NCBI GenBank assembly: GCA_005879095.1
Contig: VBLM01000031.1
Location: forward strand, 1 to 6,381
DNA length: 6,381 nucleotides
Direction: 5' to 3'
DNA from: Deltaproteobacteria bacterium
GTDB lineage: Bacteria > Myxococcota > Myxococcia > Myxococcales > 40CM-4-68-19
Shown here: in pieces, positions 1-6,268 of the stretch
Numbering within the stretch: the first letter of the stretch is position 1
Layout: the number at the start of each line of letters is the position of its first letter
Program-made: the position numbers and the translations under genes
Notes under the pieces: generated by a model
Seen by the model: the letters and a program-made list of their open reading frames with translations, nothing else
Database searches by the model: none
What the model was told of the DNA's origin: nothing

Positions 1-45
1 CCGATCCCGACTGAAAAATCGATGTTGTGCATGGGCTCACCGAAG

Positions 46-58
46 GCGGCACAGCCGC
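46..58. repeat. Small hairpin beyond the operon end
   Basis: GCGGC-ACA-GCCGC, five perfect base pairs with a 3-nt loop, immediately beyond the stem at 64-90 in the direction of transcription. It may add to transcript-end structure. Positions 1-45 show nothing I can assign. Confidence 0.3.
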
Positions 59-63
59 GTGTC

Positions 64-90
64 GCCGGAGACACTAGTGGGGCCTCCGGC
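64..90. terminator. Hairpin downstream of pntB, possible terminator
   Basis: GCCGGAG and CTCCGGC form seven perfect base pairs around a 13-nt loop that itself contains the 8-bp palindrome CACTAGTG (72-79). It lies 22 nt past the pntB stop. There is no T-run after the stem, so it is at best a weak or Rho-assisted end of the operon. Confidence 0.4.
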
Positions 91-111
91 CAGCAGTCAT
101 GACGCAGCGCT

Positions 112-1409
112 TCAGGACTTGAGCGCGGAGGTCAGCTTGACCATCGTCTCCTTGGCGTCGCCGAAGAGCATCAGCGTGTTGTCGCTGTAGTAGAGCTCGT
201 TGTCGATCCCGGCGAAGCCCGGGGCCAGGCTGCGCTTGCAGACCATCACCACGCGGGCCTTTTCCACCTCGAGGATCGGCATCCCGTAGATGGGGCTCCC
301 CTTCACCCGCTTGGCGGCGGGATTGACCACGTCGTTGGCGCCGACGACGACCACCACGTCGGTCTCGGGGAACTGCGAGTTGATCTGGTCCATGTCGTAC
401 AGCTCGTCGTACGGAACGTTGGCCTCGGCGAGGAGCACGTTCATGTGCCCCGGCATGCGGCCGGCCACGGCGTGGATGCCGTAGCGGACCTGGACGCCCT
501 GTTTCTTGAGCATGTCGGCCACTTCCCGCACCCGATGCTGCGCCTGGCTGACGGCCATTCCGTACCCGGGGACGAAGACGACTGACCGCGCGGTGCCGAG
601 GATCTCGGCGGCTTCTTCGATCGAGCACTGGCGGATGGTCCGCTTCGCGGCCGCCTCGAGAAGCCCGGCCGGCTGTTCCTGGACCTTTCCGAAAGCGCCG
701 AAGAGGACGTTGGTGATCGACCGGTTCATCGCCCGGCACATGAGGATGGAGAGGATGAATCCGGAGGATCCGTCGAGCGAGCCGGTGATGATCTGGATCT
801 TGTTGTCGAGCATGAACCCCATCGCCGCGTCGGTGAGGCCGGCGTAGGAATTGAGCAGCGCGATGACGACCGGCATGTCCGCCGCGCCGATGGGCAGGAT
901 GAGGAGCACGCCAAAGAAGAAGGCCAGCCCCACCATGGAGTAGAAGGCCGCGGTGGCGCTGGGGACGAACATGAGCGCGACGATGAGCGCCAGCATTCCC
1001 GCCAGCAGGGAGTGAAGGTGAGCGAGCCGAGCATCACTTCGATGCCGATCACGCCCACGCGCACCGAGCCCAGCGCGGCGCCGTGCCGGTAGTACTCGGA
1101 GATTCCGATCAGCGAAGCCGCCAGCGCCCCGAAGGCGTGCGAGAGCGCGGTGCGCTGGGGCACGGCGGTCATCGGGATCCAGATCGCCATCGGCGCGCCG
1201 ATCAGCGTTCCCAGCACCAGCCCGGCGGCGATCCATTTGTAATCGATGATGTCGTGGTGCAGGAGCGAGCCGATGATGGCGAGCAGCATCCCCAGCTCGG
1301 CGAGGAACATCCCGCGGCGGGCGGTCTTGGGGTGGCTGAGACCGCGCAGCCCCATCACGAAGAGGATGGCGGAGAGCAGGTAGAAGAGCTGCAGCAGGTC
1401 GCGCTGCAT
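112..1409 (-). pseudogene. pntB: NAD(P) transhydrogenase beta subunit, internal deletion and frameshift
   Basis: Integral membrane subunit with the proton channel and the NADP(H)-binding domain III. Residues 1-133 (1409-1011) carry the first helices, including His91 in LSHAFGALAA, which aligns with the channel His91 of E. coli PntB, and end at GSLTFT. The rest is in another frame from about 1011 (SLLAGMLALIVALMF.. to the stop at 112) and includes GADMPVV, LLNSYAGLTDAAMGF, CRAMNRS, the NADP-domain blocks PGYGMAVSQAQ, GIHAVAGRMPGHMNVLLAEANVPYDEL, GANDVVNPAA, KRSLAPGFAGI and LFGDAK. The pieces add to about 432 residues against 462 in E. coli; the missing ~30 lie directly after TFT, where relatives have a G-S-x-x-A-x-G-K-L block and a loop leading to the next helix. 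As written it cannot encode a working subunit. All NADP-site motifs are otherwise well kept, arguing for a recent loss or an assembly error. Confidence 0.88.
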
Positions 1410-1696
1410 TACTTTCGCGCCCGGAACATCTTGAGGATGCGGTCGGTAATGAGGAACCCGCCCACCACGTTGATGGTGGAGGCGGTGACGGCAATGAAGC
1501 CCAGCGCTGTGCTCACCTTGTTGTAGCCGCCGCCCGCGACCACCAGCGAGCCCACCAGCGAGATGCCGGAGATGGCGTTGGTGGCCGACATCAGCGGGGT
1601 ATGCAGGAGTGGGGAAACCCGCGAGATCACCTGATAGCCGAGGAAACCGGCCAGCACGAAGACGTAGAGGTCGCCGATCAGGCCGAGGTCGATCAT
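1409..1696 (-). CDS. pntAB: NAD(P) transhydrogenase alpha-2 subunit (95 aa, membrane)
   Basis: Membrane subunit that forms part of the proton channel of the three-subunit transhydrogenase. About three hydrophobic helices are visible: residues 9-26, 45-56 and 63-80. Family signatures are LHTPLMSATNAISGI (31-45) and TINVVGGFLITDRILKMF (74-91). The length is normal for a separate alpha-2 protein. The gene is intact. The ATG at 1696 overlaps the pntAA stop as ATGA, and its own TAA shares one base with the pntB ATG (TAATG at 1411-1407), so translation of all three is probably coupled. Because of the pntAA frame breaks, the middle of pntAA is now in the same open frame as pntAB; a naive caller would predict a fused protein. 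Confidence 0.93.
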   Translation of the reverse strand: MIDLGLIGDLYVFVLAGFLGYQVISRVSPLLHTPLMSATNAISGISLVGSLVVAGGGYNKVSTALGFIAVTASTINVVGGFLITDRILKMFRARK

Positions 1697-2724
1697 GGCA
1701 GTTCCCCGATCAAGGTGGCTTTGACGATCTCGTCGGCGCGGTCGATGGAGAGCTTTTTCGCCTGACGGTCGTAGAGGTGGAGGAGGAAGGCGAGCACGTT
1801 GCGCGAGTAGAGCTGTGAGGACTGGAAGGCCATCGCCGAGAGCAGATTGACGGGCCCGATGATGGTGACGCCCTGCACGGTGATCTCCTTCCCCGGCTCG
1901 GTCAGCTCGCAGTTGCCGCCCTGTTCCGCGGCCAGATATCACCGATCCCGGCTTCATCGCCTTAACCATGTCGGCGGTGACGAGCACAGGGGCGCGCTTG
2001 CCGGGCACCAGGGCGGTGGTGATGCAGGCGTCGGTCACTTTCAATTCCTGGAGCAGAACTTCCTGCTCCTTGCGGGCGGTGTCGGCGGAGACTTCCTTGG
2101 CGTAGCCCTTGGCATCCTCGGCGTGCTCGTCGAGGCCCACCGCGACGAAGCGCGCGCCCAGGCTCTCCACCTGCTCCTTGACGGCGGGTCGGATGTCGAA
2201 AGCGCTGACCAGCGCGCCCAGCCGCCGGGCGGTGGCGACCGCCTGCAGCCCGGCCACGCCGGCGCCGAGGACGAAAACCTTCGCCGGCAGCACCGTCCCC
2301 GCCGCGGTCATCAGCATGGGGAAGAACTTTCCCAGCGCGTTGGCGGCGAGGAGGACGCTCTTGTATCCGGCGATGTTGGCCATCGAGCTGAGCACGTCCA
2401 TGCTCTGGGCGCGTGCGATGCGCGGGAGAAGATCGAGGGAAAACCCGACGATCTTGCGCCGCGCCACCTCTTCGCGCCGGCCCTGCAGGCTGTAGGCGAT
2501 CACCACGGTACCGGCTGGCAGGCGATCCAGCTCCTCCGGCGAGGGCGGCTGCACCTTGAGCAGCACCTCGCCGCGGGGGTCGGCCTCCACCGCGGCGCCC
2601 GCGGCCTGGTAGTCGGCGTCCGAGAAGCTCGCGGCCAGACCCGCCGCCGACTGCAGGCACACCTCCATGCCGGCGGCCACCATCTTCTCGACGGTCGCCG
2701 GAACTTCCGGACCACGACTTTCAT
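1693..2724 (-). pseudogene. pntAA: NAD(P) transhydrogenase alpha-1 subunit, two frame breaks
   Basis: NAD(H)-binding domain I subunit of the proton-translocating transhydrogenase, a peripheral protein that hands hydride from NADH to NADP+ on PntB. The coding sequence lies in three pieces: MKVVV at 2724; VPATVEKM.. to KPGSVI (about 2704-1937) in a second frame; LAAEQGGN.. to LIGELP (about 1934-1693) back in the first. Recognisable blocks are PRIARAQSMD, NIAGYK, GAGVAGLQA (the NAD dinucleotide fold), FDIRPAVKEQVESLGA, TALVPG and IIGPVNLL. Break 1 removes roughly 12-14 residues of the conserved N-terminal loop (PKE..GE.RVAL) next to a 13-nt palindrome. Break 2 is best explained by a 5-nt loss in VIVDLAAE, leaving GATATC. 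The total of about 343 codons is shorter than expected. The stop overlaps the pntAB start (ATGA). Identity is secure; whether the gene is really dead or the contig is wrong is open. Confidence 0.85.
2698..2710. repeat. 13-nt palindrome at pntAA break 1
   Basis: CCGGAA-C-TTCCGG, a perfect 6-bp inverted repeat around one base, exactly where the MKVVV start is joined out of frame to VPATVE and the intervening conserved loop is missing. Confidence 0.55.
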
Positions 2725-2727
2725 GGT

Positions 2728-2734
2728 CCCCCCT
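2728..2734 (-). promoter_or_regulatory. Ribosome binding site of pntAA
   Basis: The minus strand reads AGGGGGG-ACC-ATG. This purine-rich run just before the ATG at 2724 is the clearest Shine-Dalgarno-like site in the operon and supports that start, even though the reading frame breaks within about ten codons. Confidence 0.6.
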
Positions 2735-2747
2735 GGCTGCGGTGGCG

Positions 2748-3167
2748 CTACCGGCCGGAGATGTAGATCTGCAGCTCGTCAATCAGCCATTGCTTCTCGT
2801 CGAGCATCAGGCGGATGACGTCGCGCATCGAGATGATGCCCACCACCGCGCCTTCCTCCGCCACTAAGAGATGCCGGGTGAAATTGACGCGCATCAGATC
2901 GGCGCATTCCGCTTCCGTCGTGGAGAGGGTGATGACGGGAAGATCCTTCCGCATCGCCGTGACGATGGAAGCGTCGCACAGCTCGCCGGCGGCGAGCACG
3001 CCGTAGACGAGGTCGCGCTCGGTGACGATGCCCAGCGTCTTGACGCCCTCGATGACCGCCACCGCGCCGATGCGCTTGTCCGCCATCAGCCTCGCCGCCT
3101 CGCGGCAGCTGGCCGAGGGGGGGAGGCCGAGCAGGTCCCGGGTCACATACCGTTCGATCCCCGGCAT
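2748..3167 (-). CDS. Two-CBS-domain protein (139 aa)
   Basis: Small soluble protein made of one CBS pair (Bateman module) and nothing else. CBS1 is at about residues 7-60 (VTRDLLGLPP.., REAARLMADKRIGAVAVIEG, GIVTERDLVYGVL). CBS2 is at about 68-122 (IVTAMRKDLPVI.., CADLMRVNFTRHLLVAEEG, GIISMRDVIRLML). Both end with the typical G-I-[VI]-[ST]-x-R-D signature. A short helical tail follows. CBS pairs commonly bind AMP, ATP, NAD-type nucleotides or S-adenosylmethionine and regulate partner proteins. Its position between the FNR-like gene (13 nt upstream) and pntAA (23 nt downstream) suggests a link to the nucleotide or redox state served by the operon; that role is inference. The gene is intact. 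The ribosome binding site is weak (AGG about 10 nt upstream). Confidence 0.85.
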   Translation of the reverse strand: MPGIERYVTRDLLGLPPSASCREAARLMADKRIGAVAVIEGVKTLGIVTERDLVYGVLAAGELCDASIVTAMRKDLPVITLSTTEAECADLMRVNFTRHLLVAEEGAVVGIISMRDVIRLMLDEKQWLIDELQIYISGR

Positions 3168-3180
3168 GGCATCAAGCCTA

Positions 3181-4104
3181 TCACCAATCTTCCTTCTCGA
3201 AACGCATCCCGGTCTGCCCTGCTATCCAGGCGATATCCGCCATCACGTTCGGATTGCCGCAGGTGAGCACGACTGTTCGCGCCGGGTCGATCCTTTCTTG
3301 AAGAAGCGCCAGCGGACGCTCGCGCGGCGTCACCGGGACGACCGCGGCCTCCTCCCGCGGCGGCAGGCTGAAGACCTGGCGGAGGATGTTGTTGGCGCGG
3401 CCGGTACCGATCTGCGGGTCGGCCAGGTCGCGCGCGGTGGGCCGGCTCACCGAGGCGGCATAGACGAAGTCGAAAGTTTGCGCGGCTTCGATCTCGAGCA
3501 GCTCGCGGTGATAGGCCAGCTCCTCGAACGTGCGGTTGGCGTGCAGGAGCGTATAACGAGCCGGCGGTTTGGTCCCGCGCTGGGCGTCGAAGTGCAGCTG
3601 CTTGAGCATCGAGACGAACGGCGCGAGGCCCGTTCCCGTTCCCACCATCAGCACGTGCTCGAAGCCCTTGGCCCGCTTGGCGAGCGTGAAATCGCCGACG
3701 ATGCGCTCGAGATAGGCGAGCCGCTCGTTGGTGTGCGTCTCGACCCCGCGGAAGAGCGACTCGGTGAAGCGCCCGAGCACGCCTTCGCGATCGCGCTCGA
3801 GGACCACGTAGAACTCGAGGTAATTCCCCGCCGTCGTCTCGAACGGCGCCGAGGAGATGGAGTACGAATGGGTGACCGTTCCCCGCTTCTGGACGCCGGC
3901 CTCGTCGACATCGGGGACGTAGCGGATCTCGTCGCCTTCCTTCACCTTGCGGGTGAGCAGGCAGTCTTCGCGGCGCAGCGCGATGTACTGGCCCGGCTCG
4001 TAGGGGGGAAAGAACGCGCCCTCGGGTCCGACCAGCCGGAAAAGTGAGAGCGTCGCCGAAAGCCGGTGCCACTCGACGATGCGCCCGGATTTCAGCTCGG
4101 CCAT
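3181..4104 (-). CDS. Ferredoxin/flavodoxin-NADP+ reductase family flavoprotein (307 aa)
   Basis: FAD-dependent oxidoreductase that moves electrons between NAD(P)H and a one-electron carrier such as ferredoxin or flavodoxin; soluble, no signal peptide. The FAD-binding barrel covers about residues 1-145: PGQY at 37-40, HSYSISS at 79-85 (the family R-x-Y-S flavin motif, here with His79 in place of the usual Arg), and a GDFTL block at 137-141. The NAD(P)-binding half begins with GTGTGLAP at 155-162 and includes CGNPNVM at 282-288. The chain ends in Trp307, matching the C-terminal aromatic residue that stacks on flavin in plant-type FNRs. A ~35-residue insertion lies between PGQY and HSYS. The gene is intact. 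The ATG at 4104 lies 2 nt after the reductase stop and CBS follows after 13 nt, so it sits mid-operon. The exact partner is unknown; it could be called fpr, but I do not assign the symbol. Confidence 0.85.
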   Translation of the reverse strand: MAELKSGRIVEWHRLSATLSLFRLVGPEGAFFPPYEPGQYIALRREDCLLTRKVKEGDEIRYVPDVDEAGVQKRGTVTHSYSISSAPFETTAGNYLEFYVVLERDREGVLGRFTESLFRGVETHTNERLAYLERIVGDFTLAKRAKGFEHVLMVGTGTGLAPFVSMLKQLHFDAQRGTKPPARYTLLHANRTFEELAYHRELLEIEAAQTFDFVYAASVSRPTARDLADPQIGTGRANNILRQVFSLPPREEAAVVPVTPRERPLALLQERIDPARTVVLTCGNPNVMADIAWIAGQTGMRFEKEDW

Positions 4105-4106
4105 GT

Positions 4107-5037
4107 CTATTGCCTCAGCGGAGGAACGCGCGAAAGGGCCGCGTTCTGCTCGACGTGCGCGGCCGTCTTCATGCCCACCAGCGCGCAGGTCACGGCCGAT
4201 CGGGCGAACTGCAGCGCCCGCTGCGCATCGGTGGAAAGGCCGGCCAGCTGATCGCGCACCGGCTGCGGCAGCTTCTGCGTCAGCCGCCCTTGCAGGACGC
4301 TGGCGGAGGCGAAGACGGCGACGTCCGCCTCCCGCGCCGCCTCGATCAGCGTCTTCCCGCCCTGGTTGGGGAAGATCGCCGCCTCGTCCATCTCGATGTT
4401 GAAGGGCAGCTGGACAGCGCGGAAATGGTTCGAAGTACCTCCGGCATCGTCGGGCTCGAGGCGGAAGCCGTTCCAGGTGGCGAGGCCGTATGCGGCGATG
4501 CGCCCGTCGGTACAGGCGCGCTCGAGCGACTCGAACGCCGCCCGCAGCCGCCTCTGGAATTCCGGACGCGGCACCTCGCCGAGTTGCGTTTCGGGATTGT
4601 GCAGGTAGTAGAGATCGATGCACTCGACCGCCAGGTTCCGGCGGCTGCGCTCGATCTGGTCATCGAGGAATCGCGGCGCGAGCGAGTGGCAGCCGTCGAC
4701 GAGCTCTTCCGGCTTGAGCACTCCGGGTCTGATCCAGGTTTCCTCGATGTACGCGTGCATGTCGTGCGGACGTTTGAGATCGAAGGGCAAATATCCGCCC
4801 TTGGTGCAGAGCACGACCTGCTCCCGCGGCACGCCGCTCTCGCGCAACGCCACGGCCACCGCCCGCTCGCTGCGCTGGTTGCGGTAGTTGATGGCGGTGT
4901 CGACCACGGTACGTACCGATACCGAGCGAGGAGAGCCACAGCCCCATCGCCTGGCGGAAATGGCCCGGCACTGCGCCGCTCGAATCGCGGAAGCGCGCGG
5001 TCCCTTCGGCGGTGGCCCGGCCCGTGAGCACGCGCAC
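4107..5037 (-). pseudogene. Aldo/keto reductase, frameshifted with internal deletion
   Basis: NAD(P)H-dependent reductase of carbonyl compounds, (beta/alpha)8 fold, soluble. The N-terminal part (about 5037-4909) reads GRATAEGTARF, then GHFRQAMGLWLSSLGIGTY; the rest is in another frame from about 4907 (VVDTAINYRNQRSERA to the stop at 4107). The catalytic tetrad is visible: Asp and Tyr of DTAINY, Lys of CTKGGY, His of YLHNPE. Later blocks include SRRNL, RAVQLPFN, FASASVLQGRL and a C-terminal ALVGM. Between LGIGTY and VVDTAINY, relatives carry about 25 more residues (a LGE.. loop and a helix); these are absent and the frame changes, so the gene is broken as written. A second, in-frame shortage is likely near 4430-4445. 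The GTG at 5037 is a guess: no ribosome binding site is visible and an out-of-frame ATG lies at 5042. The stop is 2 nt before the FNR start, so the two are co-transcribed. It may be a true pseudogene or an assembly error. Confidence 0.78.
4907..4918. repeat. 12-bp perfect palindrome at the reductase break
   Basis: CGGTACGTACCG is a perfect 12-bp palindrome exactly where the aldo/keto reductase changes frame and loses a conserved segment. It looks like the two arms of an inverted repeat joined without the sequence between them. Confidence 0.6.
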
Positions 5038-5096
5038 AGCATAGATCGGGATTGCGCCCCTCGCTTGGTTTGACCCCTGGTCCTTCTTGGACGCAT

Positions 5097-5126
5097 GGTC
5101 GATCCGGCGCCTGCGGCGCCTCCACC
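5097..5126 (-). repeat. Hairpin element, downstream copy flanking HNH gene
   Basis: On the minus strand: outer arms GGT/ACC, then GGA, a perfect 6-bp inner stem GGCGCC-GCA-GGCGCC, then GGATCG. It matches the hairpin at 6266-6297 in opposite orientation. It is the last of three tandem hairpins downstream of the HNH stop and upstream of the aldo/keto reductase. Confidence 0.45.
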
Positions 5127-5165
5127 GGGGTGGAACTCGCTCCCCCCTGGACTGGCTTCGCCTCC
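5127..5165 (-). repeat. Two hairpins of a three-hairpin array
   Basis: On the plus strand 5149-5165 folds as GGA(ct)GGC-TTC-GCC-TCC, and 5125-5150 folds with CC/GGG/GGA on the left against TCC/CCC/GG on the right, with two symmetrical single mismatches and loop ACTCGC. Together with the hairpin at 5097-5126 they form three consecutive stems with almost no spacer. Such an array suggests a structured transcript end or a palindromic intergenic repeat rather than coding sequence. Confidence 0.4.
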
Positions 5166-5201
5166 CAAAACGCTACTGCCCCACCAGTACCTCGCCACAG
5201 A

Positions 5202-5216
5202 GAACCTGACCGGTTC
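5202..5216. repeat. Small hairpin after the HNH stop
   Basis: GAACC-TGACC-GGTTC: five perfect base pairs and a 5-nt loop, 15 nt past the HNH stop codon. It could slow or end HNH transcription, but with no T-tract it is not a standard intrinsic terminator. Confidence 0.3.
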
Positions 5217-5230
5217 ACGCCGCTACCAGG

Positions 5231-6226
5231 TTAGCGATTAGAGGTGTCTCGCTCGGCCGAGCTGCCTTTCCGGAACTTCGCCATGAAATCCCGGCCGAGA
5301 TGTCGCTCGGCCTTCATGAGATTGTGGCTCTTGCAGAGCAGCCGGATGTTTCCGATCGTAGGCTTGCCTCCGAGCGCGACCTCGAGATCGTGGTCGAACT
5401 CGAGCCGGTGCGTCGAGCCGCACACATCTCCGTCTCCCATCGGCCAGGTGCAGCGTCCCTGGTCGCGCTCCCAAACGGCGCGCTTGGCCGCGGCGGGCAC
5501 GTAGCGATCGTTCTCGCCGGGAGCTTTCGACTGCGTACGCGGCCGGTCGGTCAGCGCCTTGCGCTTGCGATCCCGCTCCAGAACGAGCTTGAAGGCCTCG
5601 CGCACCACTGATTCGAAATCTCCCTCGGGGCACTGGTGAGAGAGCGCGGCACGCACTTGCTCCAACTCCGCCATGAAGTCCGCCGAAACGGTGACGTTGA
5701 GGCGGCGGAGCTCCGGCGTCAGCGGCTTGACGACCTCGGGAGGAGAAGGAAGCGCTTTGGTTTCCGCGGAAACCACGGTGGACGCGAGCGGAGCGGGCGG
5801 CAGTGGCAATACCCGAACGACGTCTCTCGGTACGGGCTTGGGCTGGTATTCGACGGCGAGGAGTTGGGCTTCCTCTTGCGACTTGTCCGCGGCCCGGGCG
5901 AGCACCTCGGCATGGTTCTCCTCGGTCAGGACCTCGCGCAGCTCCACCAGGACCCGAATCGACAGCCGGCCTCCTGCGAGCTGTTCCCCGATGACAGGGA
6001 ACCGCGCGATGAGACGAGCCACTTCCGATCGCCTGAATGCCGAGGACTTCGAAAGCCCCAGTTGGCGAACGCAATAATAGAAGAGCGACGTATATCCGAG
6101 CTCGCGGTAGAGCTCCCGTCTCGCGAAGCCGGCCAGCTCGACGACAAATTGGACTACGAGATGCCGCTCGCTCCGAACCAGGTCTGCGAGGCGGCGGTCG
6201 AGTTCACGCGCGGAGGTCGATTCCAT
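5231..6226 (-). CDS. HNH endonuclease, stand-alone, intact (331 aa)
   Basis: Predicted metal-dependent DNA nuclease of the HNH type. Residues 1-130 form a helical N-terminal region with the block RELYRELGYTSLFYYCVRQL (residues 37-56), as in large paralogous families of HNH proteins from high-GC bacteria. Residues 130-170 are a proline-rich linker. Residues 175-225 resemble the helical block that precedes the nuclease in these proteins. The HNH domain is at about 243-312: C259 and C269, then C298-x2-H301 (probable structural zinc site), FDHD at 277-280 with H279 the likely catalytic histidine, and N293 plus H301-N302. An in-frame TAA at 6238-6236, four codons before the ATG, fixes the start at 6226 or downstream. 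No good ribosome binding site precedes it; the purine-rich AGGAGG/GGAG is over 20 nt away. There is no RuvC domain, so it is not IscB or Cas9. Its biological target is unknown. The gene shows no frameshift, unlike several genes downstream. Confidence 0.88.
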   Translation of the reverse strand: MESTSARELDRRLADLVRSERHLVVQFVVELAGFARRELYRELGYTSLFYYCVRQLGLSKSSAFRRSEVARLIARFPVIGEQLAGGRLSIRVLVELREVLTEENHAEVLARAADKSQEEAQLLAVEYQPKPVPRDVVRVLPLPPAPLASTVVSAETKALPSPPEVVKPLTPELRRLNVTVSADFMAELEQVRAALSHQCPEGDFESVVREAFKLVLERDRKRKALTDRPRTQSKAPGENDRYVPAAAKRAVWERDQGRCTWPMGDGDVCGSTHRLEFDHDLEVALGGKPTIGNIRLLCKSHNLMKAERHLGRDFMAKFRKGSSAERDTSNR

Positions 6227-6252
6227 CGCAATCGATTAACACGCGTTTCTCC

Positions 6253-6268
6253 GCCCTCCTGTGAGGGC
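6253..6268. repeat. Perfect hairpin GCCCTC-CTGT-GAGGGC
   Basis: Six perfect base pairs close a 4-nt loop. The arms can extend into a longer imperfect stem at 6252-6275 (CGCC-C-TCCT against AGGAGGCG, one bulged C). The right arm overlaps the left arm of the hairpin at 6266-6297, so the two structures exclude each other. There is no T-run, so it is not a classical intrinsic terminator. It lies about 27 nt upstream of the HNH start. Confidence 0.45.

Larger units (their letters stand above)
5038..5230. other. Intergenic region between HNH and the redox operon
   Basis: About 190 bp that I cannot assign to a protein. It contains three tandem hairpins (5097-5165) and a small GAACC/GGTTC stem with a 5-nt loop at 5202-5216, just past the HNH stop codon. 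It must carry the promoter of the downstream operon unless HNH is co-transcribed. I cannot identify convincing -35/-10 elements. None of the stems has a following T-run. Confidence 0.5.

Noticed and set aside
1409..2782. Apparent 457-codon fusion of PntAA and PntAB
   Set aside because: It starts at a TTG inside the CBS gene, lacks the true pntAA start, and passes through a frame break where SGRGTG.. replaces conserved sequence. A proper ATG with ATGA overlap starts pntAB separately.
1847..2818. Plus-strand open frame of 323 codons opposite pntAA
   Set aside because: Its Gly/His/Arg-rich sequence has no domain character, while the opposite strand carries unmistakable PntAA motifs.
3022..4047. 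Long plus-strand open frame (341 codons) opposite the FNR-like gene
   Set aside because: Composition is arginine-, glutamate- and histidine-rich without any family motif; it is the antisense shadow of a clear FNR gene in high-GC DNA.
4425..4440. TTCGAA next to GGT resembling a tRNA T-loop
   Set aside because: It lies inside the aldo/keto reductase coding sequence and no acceptor, D or anticodon stems can be built around it.
4044..5027. Plus-strand open frame of 327 codons opposite the aldo/keto reductase
   Set aside because: Shadow of the reductase; no recognisable motif or ribosome binding site.
5231..6226. IscB/OMEGA-type RNA-guided nuclease with the nearby hairpins as guide RNA
   Set aside because: The protein has only an HNH domain and no RuvC or bridge-helix region, and the hairpin array is small and downstream; nothing supports RNA guidance.
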